The position numbers were made by a program, and so were the translations under genes. A stretch of 64,000 bases of DNA from Pseudoxanthomonas sp. Root65 (GTDB lineage: Bacteria; Pseudomonadota; Gammaproteobacteria; Xanthomonadales; Xanthomonadaceae): positions 2,207,133 to 2,271,132 of the forward strand of contig NZ_LMHA01000001.1 in NCBI RefSeq assembly GCF_001427635.1. Reading direction: 5' to 3'. Under the pieces are notes generated by a model. It did not search any database and was not told where the DNA came from. It saw nothing but the letters and a program-made list of their open reading frames with translations. Position 1 is the first letter of the stretch; the number at the start of each line of letters is the position of its first letter. Positions 1-8,344 of the stretch are shown here, piece after piece.

Positions 1-152
1 ACGAACTCGCCGTGCAGCCACCGCTGCCCGCACGGCACTCGCCGGAAGACGCCGCACAGCACACCGCGCGGGCGGCGACCGCACAGGCCGCTATCGCGGA
101 CGCGGAAAGCAGGCGCGATGCCTGCACCGTGCCGGTGATCGAGCGGATGTGA
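1..152 (+). CDS. C-terminal fragment of an unidentified protein
   Basis: An open frame entering from the left edge reads about 49 residues to a TGA at 150-152. It is rich in Ala, Gln and Arg, ends in VIERM, and has the GC-rich third positions of its neighbours, so it is probably the tail of a real gene. No family is recognisable from so short a piece. It lies 64 bp upstream of the helicase gene on the same strand. Confidence 0.4.
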   Translation, partial: ELAVQPPLPARHSPEDAAQHTARAATAQAAIADAESRRDACTVPVIERM

Positions 153-216
153 GGCGCATGCCGCGTCCGGCGCGACGCGGTACCCTTGCCGCTGCACGCC
201 GCTCTCCGTTTCCCCG

Positions 217-2319
217 ATGTCCCAGCTAGCCCAGGCCAGCCGCGACGCCCTCAGCGAGGGTGGTGCGCTGGCGGAACGACTCGATGCCTTCGCGCCCCGC
301 GACGCCCAACAGCGCCTGACGGCGGCGATCGCCGATGCCTTCGATGGACGCGACGTGCTGCTCGCCGAGGCCGGCACCGGCACCGGCAAGACCTTCGCCT
401 ATCTGGTGCCCGCACTGCTGTCCGGACTGAAGACCATCGTCTCCACCGGCACGCGTGCGCTGCAGGACCAGCTGTACCACCGCGACCTGCCGCGCGTGCG
501 CGACGCGCTCGGCGTGGCGGGGCTGAAGTCGGCGCTGCTGAAGGGCCGCAGCAACTACCTGTGCCGCTACCGCCTGAACCAGGCCAAGGGCGATCCGCAG
601 GCACTGCGCACCACGTTCACCAGCCGCGAGCAGGTCGACCAGTTCCAGCGCATCGTCGCGTGGGGCGGACGCACCAAGTTCGGCGACATGGCCGAACTCG
701 CCGCGCTGCCGGACGACTCGCCGCTGCTGCCGCTGGTCACCTCCACCATCGACAACTGCCTGGGCAGCGAATGCCCGTTCTGGGAGGACTGCTTCGTGGT
801 GCAGGCGCGCCAGCGTGCGCAGGCGGCCGACATCGTGGTGGTCAACCACCACCTGCTGCTGGCCGATCTGGCGCTGAAGCAGGAAGGCTTCGGCGAAATA
901 CTGCCGGGTGCGCAGGCCTTCGTCATCGACGAGGCGCACCAGTTGCCCGAACTCGCCGCCAACTTCTTCGGTGAAGGCTTCGGCCTGCGCCCGTTGCAGG
1001 AACTGGCGCGCGACTGCCTGGCCGAGTCGAAGGACGCCGCCGGCGCGCTGTCCGCCCTGCAGCCACCGGTGCGTGCGCTGGAGCAGGCGCTGCGCGAGGC
1101 CCGCGCGGCGATGGAAGGCCTACCGTCGCGCGGCACGCGCGAGCGCTTGCTGGCGAAGCCGGAGGTGGCGGCGGGTTTCGACGTGCTGGTCGACGCGCTC
1201 GGCGACCTGTCCGCCGCCCTCGCGCCGCTGGCGCCCGCATCGCTCGGACTGGAAGCCTGCGCGGCGCGGGCGAAGGAATTCGGCACCCGGCTGTCGCGGT
1301 GGTATGAGGCGCCGGGATTGGGGAGTGGGGATTCGGGATTCGAAGACGCGAGGAGTGGGGCGGCGTCCGCGCCTGCTTTTTCCAATCCCGAATCCCGAAT
1401 CCCCACTCCCGAATCCAGCGACGTCCTCTGGTACGAGCTCACGCCACGCGGCTTCCGCTGCCAGCGTACGCCGCTCGATGTGTCCGGTCCCTTGCGCCAG
1501 CATCGCGAGCAGTCGCGTGCGGCGTGGGTGTTCACCTCGGCCACGCTCGCCGTCGGCGGCCGCTTCGACCACCTCGCCCAGCGCCTGGGCCTGGACGATC
1601 CGCCGACACTGCTGCAGCCCAGTCCGTTCGACTGGCCACGGCAGGCGCTGTGCTACCTGCCCACCGGACTGCCCGATCCGAATGCGCCCGGCTACGGTGC
1701 GTCGCTGATCGCCACGCTGCGGCCGGTGCTGGACGCGTCGCAGGGTCGCGCCTTCCTGCTGTTCGCGTCGCATCGCGCCTTGCGTGAAGCGGCCGACGCC
1801 TTGCGCGGCGGGCCATGGCCGCTGTTCGTGCAGGGCGAGGCGCCGCGCGGCACCTTGCTGGAGCGGTTCCGCGCATCGGGCAATGGCGTGCTGCTCGGCG
1901 CGGCGAGCTTCCGCGAGGGCGTCGACGTGGTCGGCGATGCGCTGAGCGTGGTGGTGGTGGACAAGCTGCCGTTCGCCGCGCCTGACGATCCGGTGTTCGA
2001 GGCCCGGCTGGAAGCGGTGCGGCGCGCCGGCGGCAACCCGTTCCGCGACGAGCAGCTGCCGCAGGCGGTGATTGCGCTGAAGCAGGCGGTCGGCCGGCTG
2101 ATCCGCAGCGAGACCGATCGCGGCGTGCTGGTGCTTTGCGACCCGCGCCTGACCGGCAAGCCGTATGGGCGCGTGTTCCTCGACTCGCTGCCGCCGTTCC
2201 GGCGCACCCAGCGCGTGCAGGACGTGCAGCGCTTCTTCGGTGCCGAAATGGAGGAGGCGGTCGCGGCACCGGTGCGCGCCGCCGATGCCGACGACTGGTT
2301 CGCCGACGCGCGCTTCTGA
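217..2319 (+). CDS. yoaA: ATP-dependent Fe-S helicase, YoaA/DinG (XPD-like) family
   Basis: Superfamily 2 DNA helicase related to DinG and XPD, expected to unwind damaged or structured DNA during repair. The 700-residue product has a Walker A motif (AGTGTGKT, about residues 52-59), a DEAH box (VIDEAH, about 236-241) and four cysteines (C116, C181, C186, C192) spaced as in the 4Fe-4S domain of this family. The C-terminal helicase half includes GAASFREGVD and the final QAVGRLIR motif. The name YoaA rather than DinG is supported by the adjacent tsaB, an order also found in Escherichia coli. Oddity: residues about 367-400 are encoded by a palindromic repeat inserted in frame. The ATG at 217 is chosen because the family N-terminus starts only a few residues before the conserved region. 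Confidence 0.88.
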   Translation: MSQLAQASRDALSEGGALAERLDAFAPRDAQQRLTAAIADAFDGRDVLLAEAGTGTGKTFAYLVPALLSGLKTIVSTGTRALQDQLYHRDLPRVRDALGVAGLKSALLKGRSNYLCRYRLNQAKGDPQALRTTFTSREQVDQFQRIVAWGGRTKFGDMAELAALPDDSPLLPLVTSTIDNCLGSECPFWEDCFVVQARQRAQAADIVVVNHHLLLADLALKQEGFGEILPGAQAFVIDEAHQLPELAANFFGEGFGLRPLQELARDCLAESKDAAGALSALQPPVRALEQALREARAAMEGLPSRGTRERLLAKPEVAAGFDVLVDALGDLSAALAPLAPASLGLEACAARAKEFGTRLSRWYEAPGLGSGDSGFEDARSGAASAPAFSNPESRIPTPESSDVLWYELTPRGFRCQRTPLDVSGPLRQHREQSRAAWVFTSATLAVGGRFDHLAQRLGLDDPPTLLQPSPFDWPRQALCYLPTGLPDPNAPGYGASLIATLRPVLDASQGRAFLLFASHRALREAADALRGGPWPLFVQGEAPRGTLLERFRASGNGVLLGAASFREGVDVVGDALSVVVVDKLPFAAPDDPVFEARLEAVRRAGGNPFRDEQLPQAVIALKQAVGRLIRSETDRGVLVLCDPRLTGKPYGRVFLDSLPPFRRTQRVQDVQRFFGAEMEEAVAAPVRAADADDWFADARF
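1315..1416. repeat. palindromic GGGATTCGGGATT-type repeat inside yoaA
   Basis: The left arm (1315-1342) and the reverse complement of the right arm (1382-1416) are nearly identical and built from GGGATTC and GGGGAGT units. The element spans 102 bp, keeps the reading frame and encodes a Gly/Ser/Pro-rich insert (GLGSGDSG and NPESRIPTPES). A relative lies at 26520-26656. Such units are typical of intergenic palindromes in Xanthomonadaceae. Confidence 0.8.
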
Positions 2320-2373
2320 TCGTCCTTCCGTCGCAGCGTTTAAGCTAGTCCCCTCTTTCCGCGCGTCCGCCCC

Positions 2374-3117
2374 ATGAAGCTGCTCGCCTTCGAAACCGCC
2401 ACCGAAGCCTGTTCCATCGCCGTGTATGTCGATGGCGAGGTGCGCGAGCGTTTCGAGGTCGCGCCGCGGCGGCATGCCGAGCTGGCCTTGCCGTGGGCGG
2501 AGCAATTGCTCGCCGAAGCGGGGATCGCGCGGGCGCAACTCGACGCCATCGCCCTGAGTCGTGGCCCCGGCGCGTTCACCGGTGTACGCCTGGCGATCGC
2601 GCTGGCGCAGGGCATTGCGCTGGCGCTGGACCGGCCGCTGCTGCCGGTGTCCACGCTGGCGGTGCTGGCCGCACGCGTGCCGCCGCCGTGCGTGGTCGCC
2701 GGCGAGGCCGGCTGTGCGGTCGTTTCGGCGCCGCCGATCCTGGCCGCGATCGACGCGCGCATGGGGGAGGTCTACACGGGCACGTTCGCCTGGCGCGACC
2801 ACGTGCTGACCGCGACGTCCGCGGAAGCCGTGCTGGCGCCGGCCGGCTACGACCTGCCCGGCGATGACGCTGGCTGGATCGGCGTGGGTACGGGCCTCGC
2901 CGCCGCAGACGGTGTGCTCGCCACGCGCCTGCAGGCCCGCTTCGCCCGCATCGACGCGCAGGCGCTGCCGCATGCGGCCGATCTCGCGCGGCTGGCGGCG
3001 GATGCCTTCGCGCGCGGCGAGGCGGTCGCGCCCGAGCAGGTCGAGCCGGCCTACCTGCGCAACAACGTCGCCCTGACGCTGGAAGAACAGAAAGCCCTGC
3101 GCGCCTCGCGCGCCTGA
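2374..3117 (+). CDS. tsaB: tRNA N6-threonylcarbamoyladenosine biosynthesis protein TsaB
   Basis: TsaB is the non-catalytic partner of TsaD in the TsaBDE complex that makes t6A at position 37 of ANN-decoding tRNAs in the cytoplasm. The 247-residue product begins LAFETATEACSIAVY and contains the ASKHA-fold signature LSRGPGAFTGVRLAIALAQG, as in TsaB proteins. Its length is close to the family norm. The gene starts 54 bp after yoaA and is probably cotranscribed; a TTTAAGCTA sequence at 2339-2347 could be a weak internal -10 box. It converges with tonB, leaving only 12 bp between the stops. Confidence 0.93.
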   Translation: MKLLAFETATEACSIAVYVDGEVRERFEVAPRRHAELALPWAEQLLAEAGIARAQLDAIALSRGPGAFTGVRLAIALAQGIALALDRPLLPVSTLAVLAARVPPPCVVAGEAGCAVVSAPPILAAIDARMGEVYTGTFAWRDHVLTATSAEAVLAPAGYDLPGDDAGWIGVGTGLAAADGVLATRLQARFARIDAQALPHAADLARLAADAFARGEAVAPEQVEPAYLRNNVALTLEEQKALRASRA

Positions 3118-3129
3118 GCGTGCCGCCGG

Positions 3130-4005
3130 TTACTCGTCGCGCACTTCGCCGCCCGGCAGGAAGCGCCAGGTGCGGGTGACATGCAGGACGTCGACGTTCT
3201 CCGCGGTTTCCGGCAATGGCGGGAACGGCGAGGACAGCTGCACGATGCGCTGCGCGGTGGAATCCAGCAGCGGGATGCCGCTGGACTGGATGATGCGGGT
3301 CTGCTCGACGCTGCCGTCGCGGCGCACCGCCACGCTGATCACCAGCGTGCCGGCGAGGCGTCGGCGACGCGCCTCGTCGGGGTAGTTGAGGTTGCCCACC
3401 CGCTCGGCGCGGTCCACCCACGCACGCAGGTAGTTGGCGTAGACGTACTCCTTGGTGCTGGCTGAGACGAACTTGCGCTTCGGCCGCTTGGCGTACAGCT
3501 CGGAGCGCAGGTGGTATTCGGCCGCCAAACGCGCCATTTCCGCGTCGCGCTGCACTTTCTGCTGTCCCAGCGGCAGGTCGGGCTGGTCAGGCTGCGGGCG
3601 GGCTTCCGGGGTGGGCGTGCGCATCTCGCTGTCGCGCGTGGTCACCACCCGGCTCTCCGGCGGCGGCACCGGTGCGGTGGTCTGCGCGCGCAGCGGTTGC
3701 GGCGCCAGGCCGGTGTCGGGCTGCGGAATCCAACCGGCCTGGCTGTCGCGCGGGCGCTTGGCCTGCTCGCTCTCGCCGCCGCCTTCCTGGTTGGCCGCCG
3801 CCAGGAAATCGGCTTCCTTCGGGGTCAGCGGGGTGCTGGTCTGGCTCAGGATCACGTCCAGCGTCGGCATCACCGGCGCGGCGTCGTCCAGGGCGAAGCC
3901 CACGCCCAGCACCAGCAGGCCGTGCACGATCAGCGACAGCGCGAGCGTTGCACCGAGGCGTTCGTTGGCGCCGATCTTCGGCGGTGGTACGGGAACCGCC
4001 GACAT
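3130..4005 (-). CDS. tonB: TonB-family energy transducer
   Basis: Inner-membrane energy transducer that couples the proton-motive force to outer-membrane receptors. The 291-residue protein has a short cytoplasmic N-terminus, one membrane anchor (about residues 17-39, LALSLIVHGLLVLGVGFAL), a proline-rich periplasmic spacer and a C-terminal TonB domain (NYPDEARRRRLAGTLVISV, then DGSVEQTRIIQSSG). It follows gshB with a 1-bp gap, so the two form an operon. The gshB-tonB-pilG neighbourhood matches Pseudomonas aeruginosa, where the corresponding TonB (TonB3) is reported to be needed for twitching motility. A role in piliation here is an inference from that order only. Confidence 0.88.
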   Translation of the reverse strand: MSAVPVPPPKIGANERLGATLALSLIVHGLLVLGVGFALDDAAPVMPTLDVILSQTSTPLTPKEADFLAAANQEGGGESEQAKRPRDSQAGWIPQPDTGLAPQPLRAQTTAPVPPPESRVVTTRDSEMRTPTPEARPQPDQPDLPLGQQKVQRDAEMARLAAEYHLRSELYAKRPKRKFVSASTKEYVYANYLRAWVDRAERVGNLNYPDEARRRRLAGTLVISVAVRRDGSVEQTRIIQSSGIPLLDSTAQRIVQLSSPFPPLPETAENVDVLHVTRTWRFLPGGEVRDE

Positions 4006-4006
4006 C

Positions 4007-4954
4007 TCAGCGCGCCAGCTTCTTCTCGATCACGTCGAACAGCTGCCCCGCGATGTTCAGGCCGAACTGCGCGTCCAGCTCGCGCACGCAGGTGGGGCTG
4101 GTGACATTGACCTCGGTCAGGTAGTCGCCGATCACGTCCAGACCGACGAACAGCATGCCGCGCCGCTTCATCTCCGGGCCGACCTGGGCGGCGATCCAGC
4201 GGTCGCGCTCGCTGAGCGGGCGGCCTTCGCCGCGGCCGCCGGCGGCCAGGTTGCCGCGGAACTCGTCGCCCTGCGGAATGCGCGCCAGTGCGTAGTCCAC
4301 CGGCTCGCCATCGACCAGCAGCACGCGCTTGTCGCCGTCCTTGATGCCGGGGATGAAGCGCTGCGCCAGGGTCAGGCTGCCGTCGCCGATCAGGGTTTCC
4401 AAAATGACGTTGGTGTTGGGGTCGCCGGCCTTGACGCGGAAGATCGAGCGGCCGCCCATGCCGTCCAGCGGCTTCAGCACGGCCTCGCCGTGCTCGGCGA
4501 CGAAGGCCTTCAGCGCGGACGGGTCGCGGCTCACCAGGGTGGGCGGGCAGCACTGCGGGAAGAGCAGGGCGGCCAGCTTCTCGTTGAAGTCGCGCAGGCC
4601 CTGCGGGTCGTTGACGATCAGCGCGCCGGCCTGCTGGGCGATGCCCAGCACGTGGGTGTCATAAAGATACTGGTCATCGACCGGCGGGTCCTTGCGCATC
4701 AGCACGACCTGGCCGGGACCGAAGGCCAGGTCCTGCGGCTCGCCGAGGGTGAACCAGTCGCGCTTGTCGTCGCGGACCGTCAGCGGCGCCACCTGGGCGT
4801 GGGCCACGCCGTCGCGCAGCGACAGCCGGCCGGGGGTGACGTAGTGCAGGCGGTGGCCGCGCCGCTGGGCTTCCAGCAGCATGGCGAAGGTGGTGTCCTT
4901 GGCGATCTTGATGGACCCGATGGGGTCCATGATGACGATGACGTCCAGCGGCAT
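4007..4954 (-). CDS. gshB: glutathione synthetase
   Basis: ATP-grasp ligase that joins gamma-glutamylcysteine and glycine to make glutathione in the cytoplasm. The 315-residue length matches bacterial GshB. Characteristic pieces are the N-terminal IVIMDPIGSIKIAKDTTFAM, LMRKDPPVD, VLKPLDGMGGRSIF (ATP-grasp glycine-rich loop), GDKRVLLVDGEPV and the C-terminal GLDVIGDYLTEVNVTSPT. The start ATG at 4954 gives the usual short N-terminus before the first strand. It is transcribed away from the pil-chp operon, with which it shares a 243-bp promoter region, and is followed at once by tonB. Confidence 0.95.
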   Translation of the reverse strand: MPLDVIVIMDPIGSIKIAKDTTFAMLLEAQRRGHRLHYVTPGRLSLRDGVAHAQVAPLTVRDDKRDWFTLGEPQDLAFGPGQVVLMRKDPPVDDQYLYDTHVLGIAQQAGALIVNDPQGLRDFNEKLAALLFPQCCPPTLVSRDPSALKAFVAEHGEAVLKPLDGMGGRSIFRVKAGDPNTNVILETLIGDGSLTLAQRFIPGIKDGDKRVLLVDGEPVDYALARIPQGDEFRGNLAAGGRGEGRPLSERDRWIAAQVGPEMKRRGMLFVGLDVIGDYLTEVNVTSPTCVRELDAQFGLNIAGQLFDVIEKKLAR

Positions 4955-5050
4955 GGGGGAGGTTCGGCGGGAGACGCCGCGATGGTATCAGGGCGCGCGA
5001 TATCGCCGCCCCGGTCGTTTGTGGAACGCATCTTGCCTCCCGTCACGACA

Positions 5051-5138
5051 AACTGCGACGCAGTTCGCATCATCCCGTTCATCGGGACGGCCGTCGACGC
5101 TGTCGCTTGACAGTGCGCGCCGGGATAGGGGATATAAG
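5051..5138 (+). promoter_or_regulatory. probable pilG promoter region with two small hairpins
   Basis: In the gap between gshB and pilG there are two inverted repeats: AACTGC-GAC-GCAGTT at 5051-5065, and TCCCG/CGGGA at 5073-5087. They are followed by a consensus -35 TTGACA at 5107-5112 and an AT-rich GATATAAG at 5131-5138 that could be the -10 box with 18-20 bp spacing. The hairpins may be operator sites. No transcription start is known. Confidence 0.45.
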
Positions 5139-5197
5139 CAGCAACGCAGCGTGGCCGGTTCGTCAATGAAGCCACGCGCGCACGGGGAAATCAGGTA

Positions 5198-5599
5198 ATG
5201 ACGCAGAACGAAGGCCAGGCCGGTGGACTCCACGGCCTACGGGTCATGGTGATCGATGACTCGAAAACCATCCGCCGCACCGCGGAAACCCTGCTCAAAC
5301 GCGAGGGTTGCGAAGTCGTGACCGCGACGGACGGGTTCGAGGCCTTGGCCAAGATCGCCGACCAGCAGCCGCAGATCATCTTCGTGGACATCATGATGCC
5401 GCGCCTGGACGGGTATCAGACCTGTGCGCTGATCAAGAACAACCAGGTGTTCAAGTCCACGCCGGTCATCATGCTGTCGTCCAAGGACAGCCTGTTCGAC
5501 AAGGCGCGCGGGCGCATCGTCGGCTCGGAGCAGTACCTGACCAAGCCGTTCACGCGCGAGGAACTCCTCGACGCCATCCGCGCCCACGTCAGCACCTGA
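5198..5599 (+). CDS. pilG: twitching motility response regulator PilG
   Basis: Stand-alone CheY-like receiver that takes phosphate from the ChpA/PilL kinase and controls type IV pilus extension. The 133-residue protein is a single receiver domain: acidic pair at D20-D21 (VMVIDDSK), phosphoacceptor D64 (IIFVDIMMPRLDG), the switch residue region VIMLSSKD and the conserved lysine in YLTKPF. There is no output domain. It is the first gene of the Pil-Chp operon, 50 bp upstream of pilI. The length and the sequence DGFEALAKIADQQP fit PilG better than PilH. Confidence 0.93.
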   Translation: MTQNEGQAGGLHGLRVMVIDDSKTIRRTAETLLKREGCEVVTATDGFEALAKIADQQPQIIFVDIMMPRLDGYQTCALIKNNQVFKSTPVIMLSSKDSLFDKARGRIVGSEQYLTKPFTREELLDAIRAHVST

Positions 5600-5649
5600 G
5601 GGGCTGGCGCCATGGCGACCATTCGCACTGAAGGCACAGGGGGCGGGCG

Positions 5650-6183
5650 ATGATCCGCACACCGTTCGATACGCTGGCCGAATACGAGCGGCGCAGTCTG
5701 GCGCATGCCGTGCTGCAGCCGGCGCGCGAGATCGCGCAGGACCAGTACCGCGGCGTGGGTTACCGCGTGGGCAAGCGCCGGCTGATCTCCAACTTCGGGG
5801 AAGTTGTGGAAATCGTGCAGATGCCGCCCGTGACGCCGGTGCCGGGGGCGCACCCGTGGCTGCTGGGCATCGGCAACCTGCGCGGCAACCTGTTTCCGGT
5901 GGTGGACCTGAAGCAGTTCCTCGAAGGCGAGCGCACCGTGCTGCACGAAGGCCAGCGCGTGCTGGTCATGCGCCAGGCCGGTGGCGATGTCGCGCTGACC
6001 ATCGACGAACTGTACGGCCAGCGCAGCTTCCACCAGTCGCAGCAGGTCGAGCCGGGGGATCTGGCGGACGGCCGCTACGGACATTTCATCGATCGCGCTT
6101 TCGCCAGCGACGATCAGCGGTGGGGCGTCTTTGCGCTGGGGTTGCTTGCGCGCACGCCCGAATTCCGCCAGACCGCGCTCTGA
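5650..6183 (+). CDS. pilI: CheW-like adaptor PilI
   Basis: Cytoplasmic adaptor that links the chemoreceptor PilJ to the kinase ChpA/PilL. The 177-residue product is one CheW domain: YRVGKRRLISNFGEVVEI near residue 38, PVPGAHPWLLGIGNLRGNL, FPVVDLKQFL, then RVLVMRQAGGDVALTIDEL. A purine-rich stretch (GGGGGCGGGCG) precedes the ATG at 5650. In Pseudomonas pilH lies between pilG and pilI; here nothing lies between them, as in Xylella. Confidence 0.92.
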   Translation: MIRTPFDTLAEYERRSLAHAVLQPAREIAQDQYRGVGYRVGKRRLISNFGEVVEIVQMPPVTPVPGAHPWLLGIGNLRGNLFPVVDLKQFLEGERTVLHEGQRVLVMRQAGGDVALTIDELYGQRSFHQSQQVEPGDLADGRYGHFIDRAFASDDQRWGVFALGLLARTPEFRQTAL

Positions 6184-6217
6184 GCGCGCACGACAAGCAC
6201 TATCCAGGGGTTGAACG

Positions 6218-8254
6218 ATGAGCACTGCGACGGATTCTCCTAGCGCCGGCAAGGTCGGCAGTTTCGGCAACAACTTCTGGTTGCTGCTGCTGGCGCTGTC
6301 GGTGCTGGTCTTTGGTGCCAACACCGGCGTGGCCACCTACCAGGGCAGCCGCCTGTCCGGCGCCAGCACCGGCGCATCCGACATGCGCGTGCTGTCGCAG
6401 CAGCTGACCAACCAGGGCCGGGAGGCGGTCGCCGGCAACGCCGAGGCCTTCAAGGCGTTCAAGGAGACCAAGCGGTCGGTCGAGTCCACCGTATCCGACC
6501 TGCAGAGCCGCTTCGGCAACGAAGGCGCCATCTCCGGTCCGCTGGCCAAGCTGAGCGCCACCTGGGCGCCGCTGGGCAAGAACGCCGACCAGATCGTCGC
6601 GTCCGAATCGGCCGTGCTGGCCCTGGCCGGCAACGCCGACCGCTTCGCCACCCAGGTGCCCAACCTGCAGGCGCAGCTCAACGAAGTGGTGCGCGCCATG
6701 TCCGCCAGCGGCGCGCCGTCCTCGCAGATCTACAGCGCGCTGCAGCAGGTCGTGCTGGCCGGCACCATGGCCCGCCGCGTGACCGAAATCCGTGCCGGTG
6801 GCCCGGGCGCAGCCACCGCCGGCGACGCGCTGGGCCGCGACGCCGTGCTGTTCGGCCAGGTGCTGGACGGCCTGCGCGACGGCAACCCGGACCTGGGCAT
6901 CGCCCCGGTCCGCAACGCCGCCGCCCTGTCCGCGCTGCAGAATTCGCAGACCCTGTGGACCGCGATGAAGAAGGACCTGGACGCGATCCTGGCAAGCTCG
7001 CGCAACCTGTTCGCCGCGCAGTCGGCCGCCGCCGCGCTGACCAACGGCTCGGGCCAGATGCTCCAGGACAGCACCAACCTGTTCCAGGCGTTCTCGGCCT
7101 TCGGTTCGGTGCGCGACACGCGCCTGTTCCCCAACTTCTGGCTCGGCATCGCCTCGGGCATCGCGGCGCTGGTGTCGATCATCGGCCTGTTGTGGTCGCT
7201 GTACCGCACCCGCCAGCGCGAGCAGGAAATGCGCTACCAGACGCAGGTGGAATACAACAGCCGCAACCAGCAGGCGATCATGCGGCTGCTGGACGAAATC
7301 AGCTCGCTGGGTGAGGGCGACCTGACGGTGAAGGCCTCGGTGACCGAGGACATGACCGGCGCCATCGCGGACGCCATCAACTACGCCGTGGACGAACTGC
7401 GCAACCTGGTGACCACCATCAACGACACCTCGGTGCAGGTGGCGGCGTCGACCCAGGAAACCCAGGCTACCGCACTGCAACTGGCGGAAGCCGCCGGCCA
7501 CCAGGCCGACCAGATCACCACCGCCTCCGACCGCATCAGCGAAATCGCGACCAGCATCGACCAGGTGTCGAAGAACTCCACCGAGTCGGCCGAAGTGGCG
7601 CAGCGCTCGGTGCAGATCGCCACCGAGGGCGCCGGCGTGGTGCGCGAGACGATCCGCGGCATGGACCAGATCCGCGACCAGATCCAGGAAACCTCCAAGC
7701 GCATCAAGCGCCTGGGCGAGTCCTCGCAGGAAATCGGCTCGGTGGTGGAACTGATCAACGACATTTCCGAACAGACCAACATCCTGGCGCTCAACGCGGC
7801 CGTGCAGGCGGCTTCGGCCGGTGAAGCGGGCCGCGGTTTCGCGGTCGTGGCCGACGAAGTGCAGCGCCTCGCCGAGCGCACCTCGGGCGCGACGCGCCGC
7901 ATCGAATCGCTGGTGCAGACCATCCAGGCCGACACCAACGAAGCGGTCAGCTCGATGGAGCAGACCACCGCCGAAGTGGTGTCCGGTGCGCGACTGGCCG
8001 AGGACGCAGGTACCGCGCTGGGCGAGATCGAGCGCGTGTCGAACGACCTGAACAACCTCATCAAGGGCATCTCCAGTGCCGCGCAGCAGCAGTCGTCGGC
8101 CGCCCTGGACATCACCCAGACGATGGGCGTGATCCGCCAGATCACCTCGCAGACCTCGTTGGGTGCCGGGCAGACCGCCGAGTCCATCGGCCACCTTGCG
8201 CAGTTGGCCGCGGACCTGCGCCGCTCGGTCGCCGACTTCAAGCTGCCGGGCTGA
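6218..8254 (+). CDS. pilJ: type IV pilus methyl-accepting chemotaxis protein PilJ
   Basis: Inner-membrane chemoreceptor of the Pil-Chp system. The 678 residues show a first membrane helix (about 19-40, NNFWLLLLALSVLVFGANTG), a periplasmic PilJ-type region with two helical modules, a second membrane helix (about 305-327, FWLGIASGIAALVSIIGLLW), a HAMP segment and a long signalling coiled coil. The conserved tip reads ISEQTNILALNAAVQAA followed by GEAGRGFAVVADEVQRLAERT. There is no C-terminal pentapeptide for tethering adaptation enzymes. It starts 34 bp after pilI. Confidence 0.95.
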   Translation: MSTATDSPSAGKVGSFGNNFWLLLLALSVLVFGANTGVATYQGSRLSGASTGASDMRVLSQQLTNQGREAVAGNAEAFKAFKETKRSVESTVSDLQSRFGNEGAISGPLAKLSATWAPLGKNADQIVASESAVLALAGNADRFATQVPNLQAQLNEVVRAMSASGAPSSQIYSALQQVVLAGTMARRVTEIRAGGPGAATAGDALGRDAVLFGQVLDGLRDGNPDLGIAPVRNAAALSALQNSQTLWTAMKKDLDAILASSRNLFAAQSAAAALTNGSGQMLQDSTNLFQAFSAFGSVRDTRLFPNFWLGIASGIAALVSIIGLLWSLYRTRQREQEMRYQTQVEYNSRNQQAIMRLLDEISSLGEGDLTVKASVTEDMTGAIADAINYAVDELRNLVTTINDTSVQVAASTQETQATALQLAEAAGHQADQITTASDRISEIATSIDQVSKNSTESAEVAQRSVQIATEGAGVVRETIRGMDQIRDQIQETSKRIKRLGESSQEIGSVVELINDISEQTNILALNAAVQAASAGEAGRGFAVVADEVQRLAERTSGATRRIESLVQTIQADTNEAVSSMEQTTAEVVSGARLAEDAGTALGEIERVSNDLNNLIKGISSAAQQQSSAALDITQTMGVIRQITSQTSLGAGQTAESIGHLAQLAADLRRSVADFKLPG

Positions 8255-8344
8255 GGACGGGACGCACTGCATGAACTTCCTACGCCATCCCGCCCGCCTG
8301 CAGCGCGAGGCTGACGGTTCCGCCGTCGCCGCGGGAGCACGCCC

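Noticed and set aside
186..974. Long Arg/Ala-rich open frames overlapping yoaA on both strands
   Set aside because: High GC removes stop codons in all frames; the products lack any motif, and the helicase frame is unambiguous.
5600..5649. A degraded pilH between pilG and pilI
   Set aside because: Only 50 bp lie there, with no receiver-like residue in any frame.
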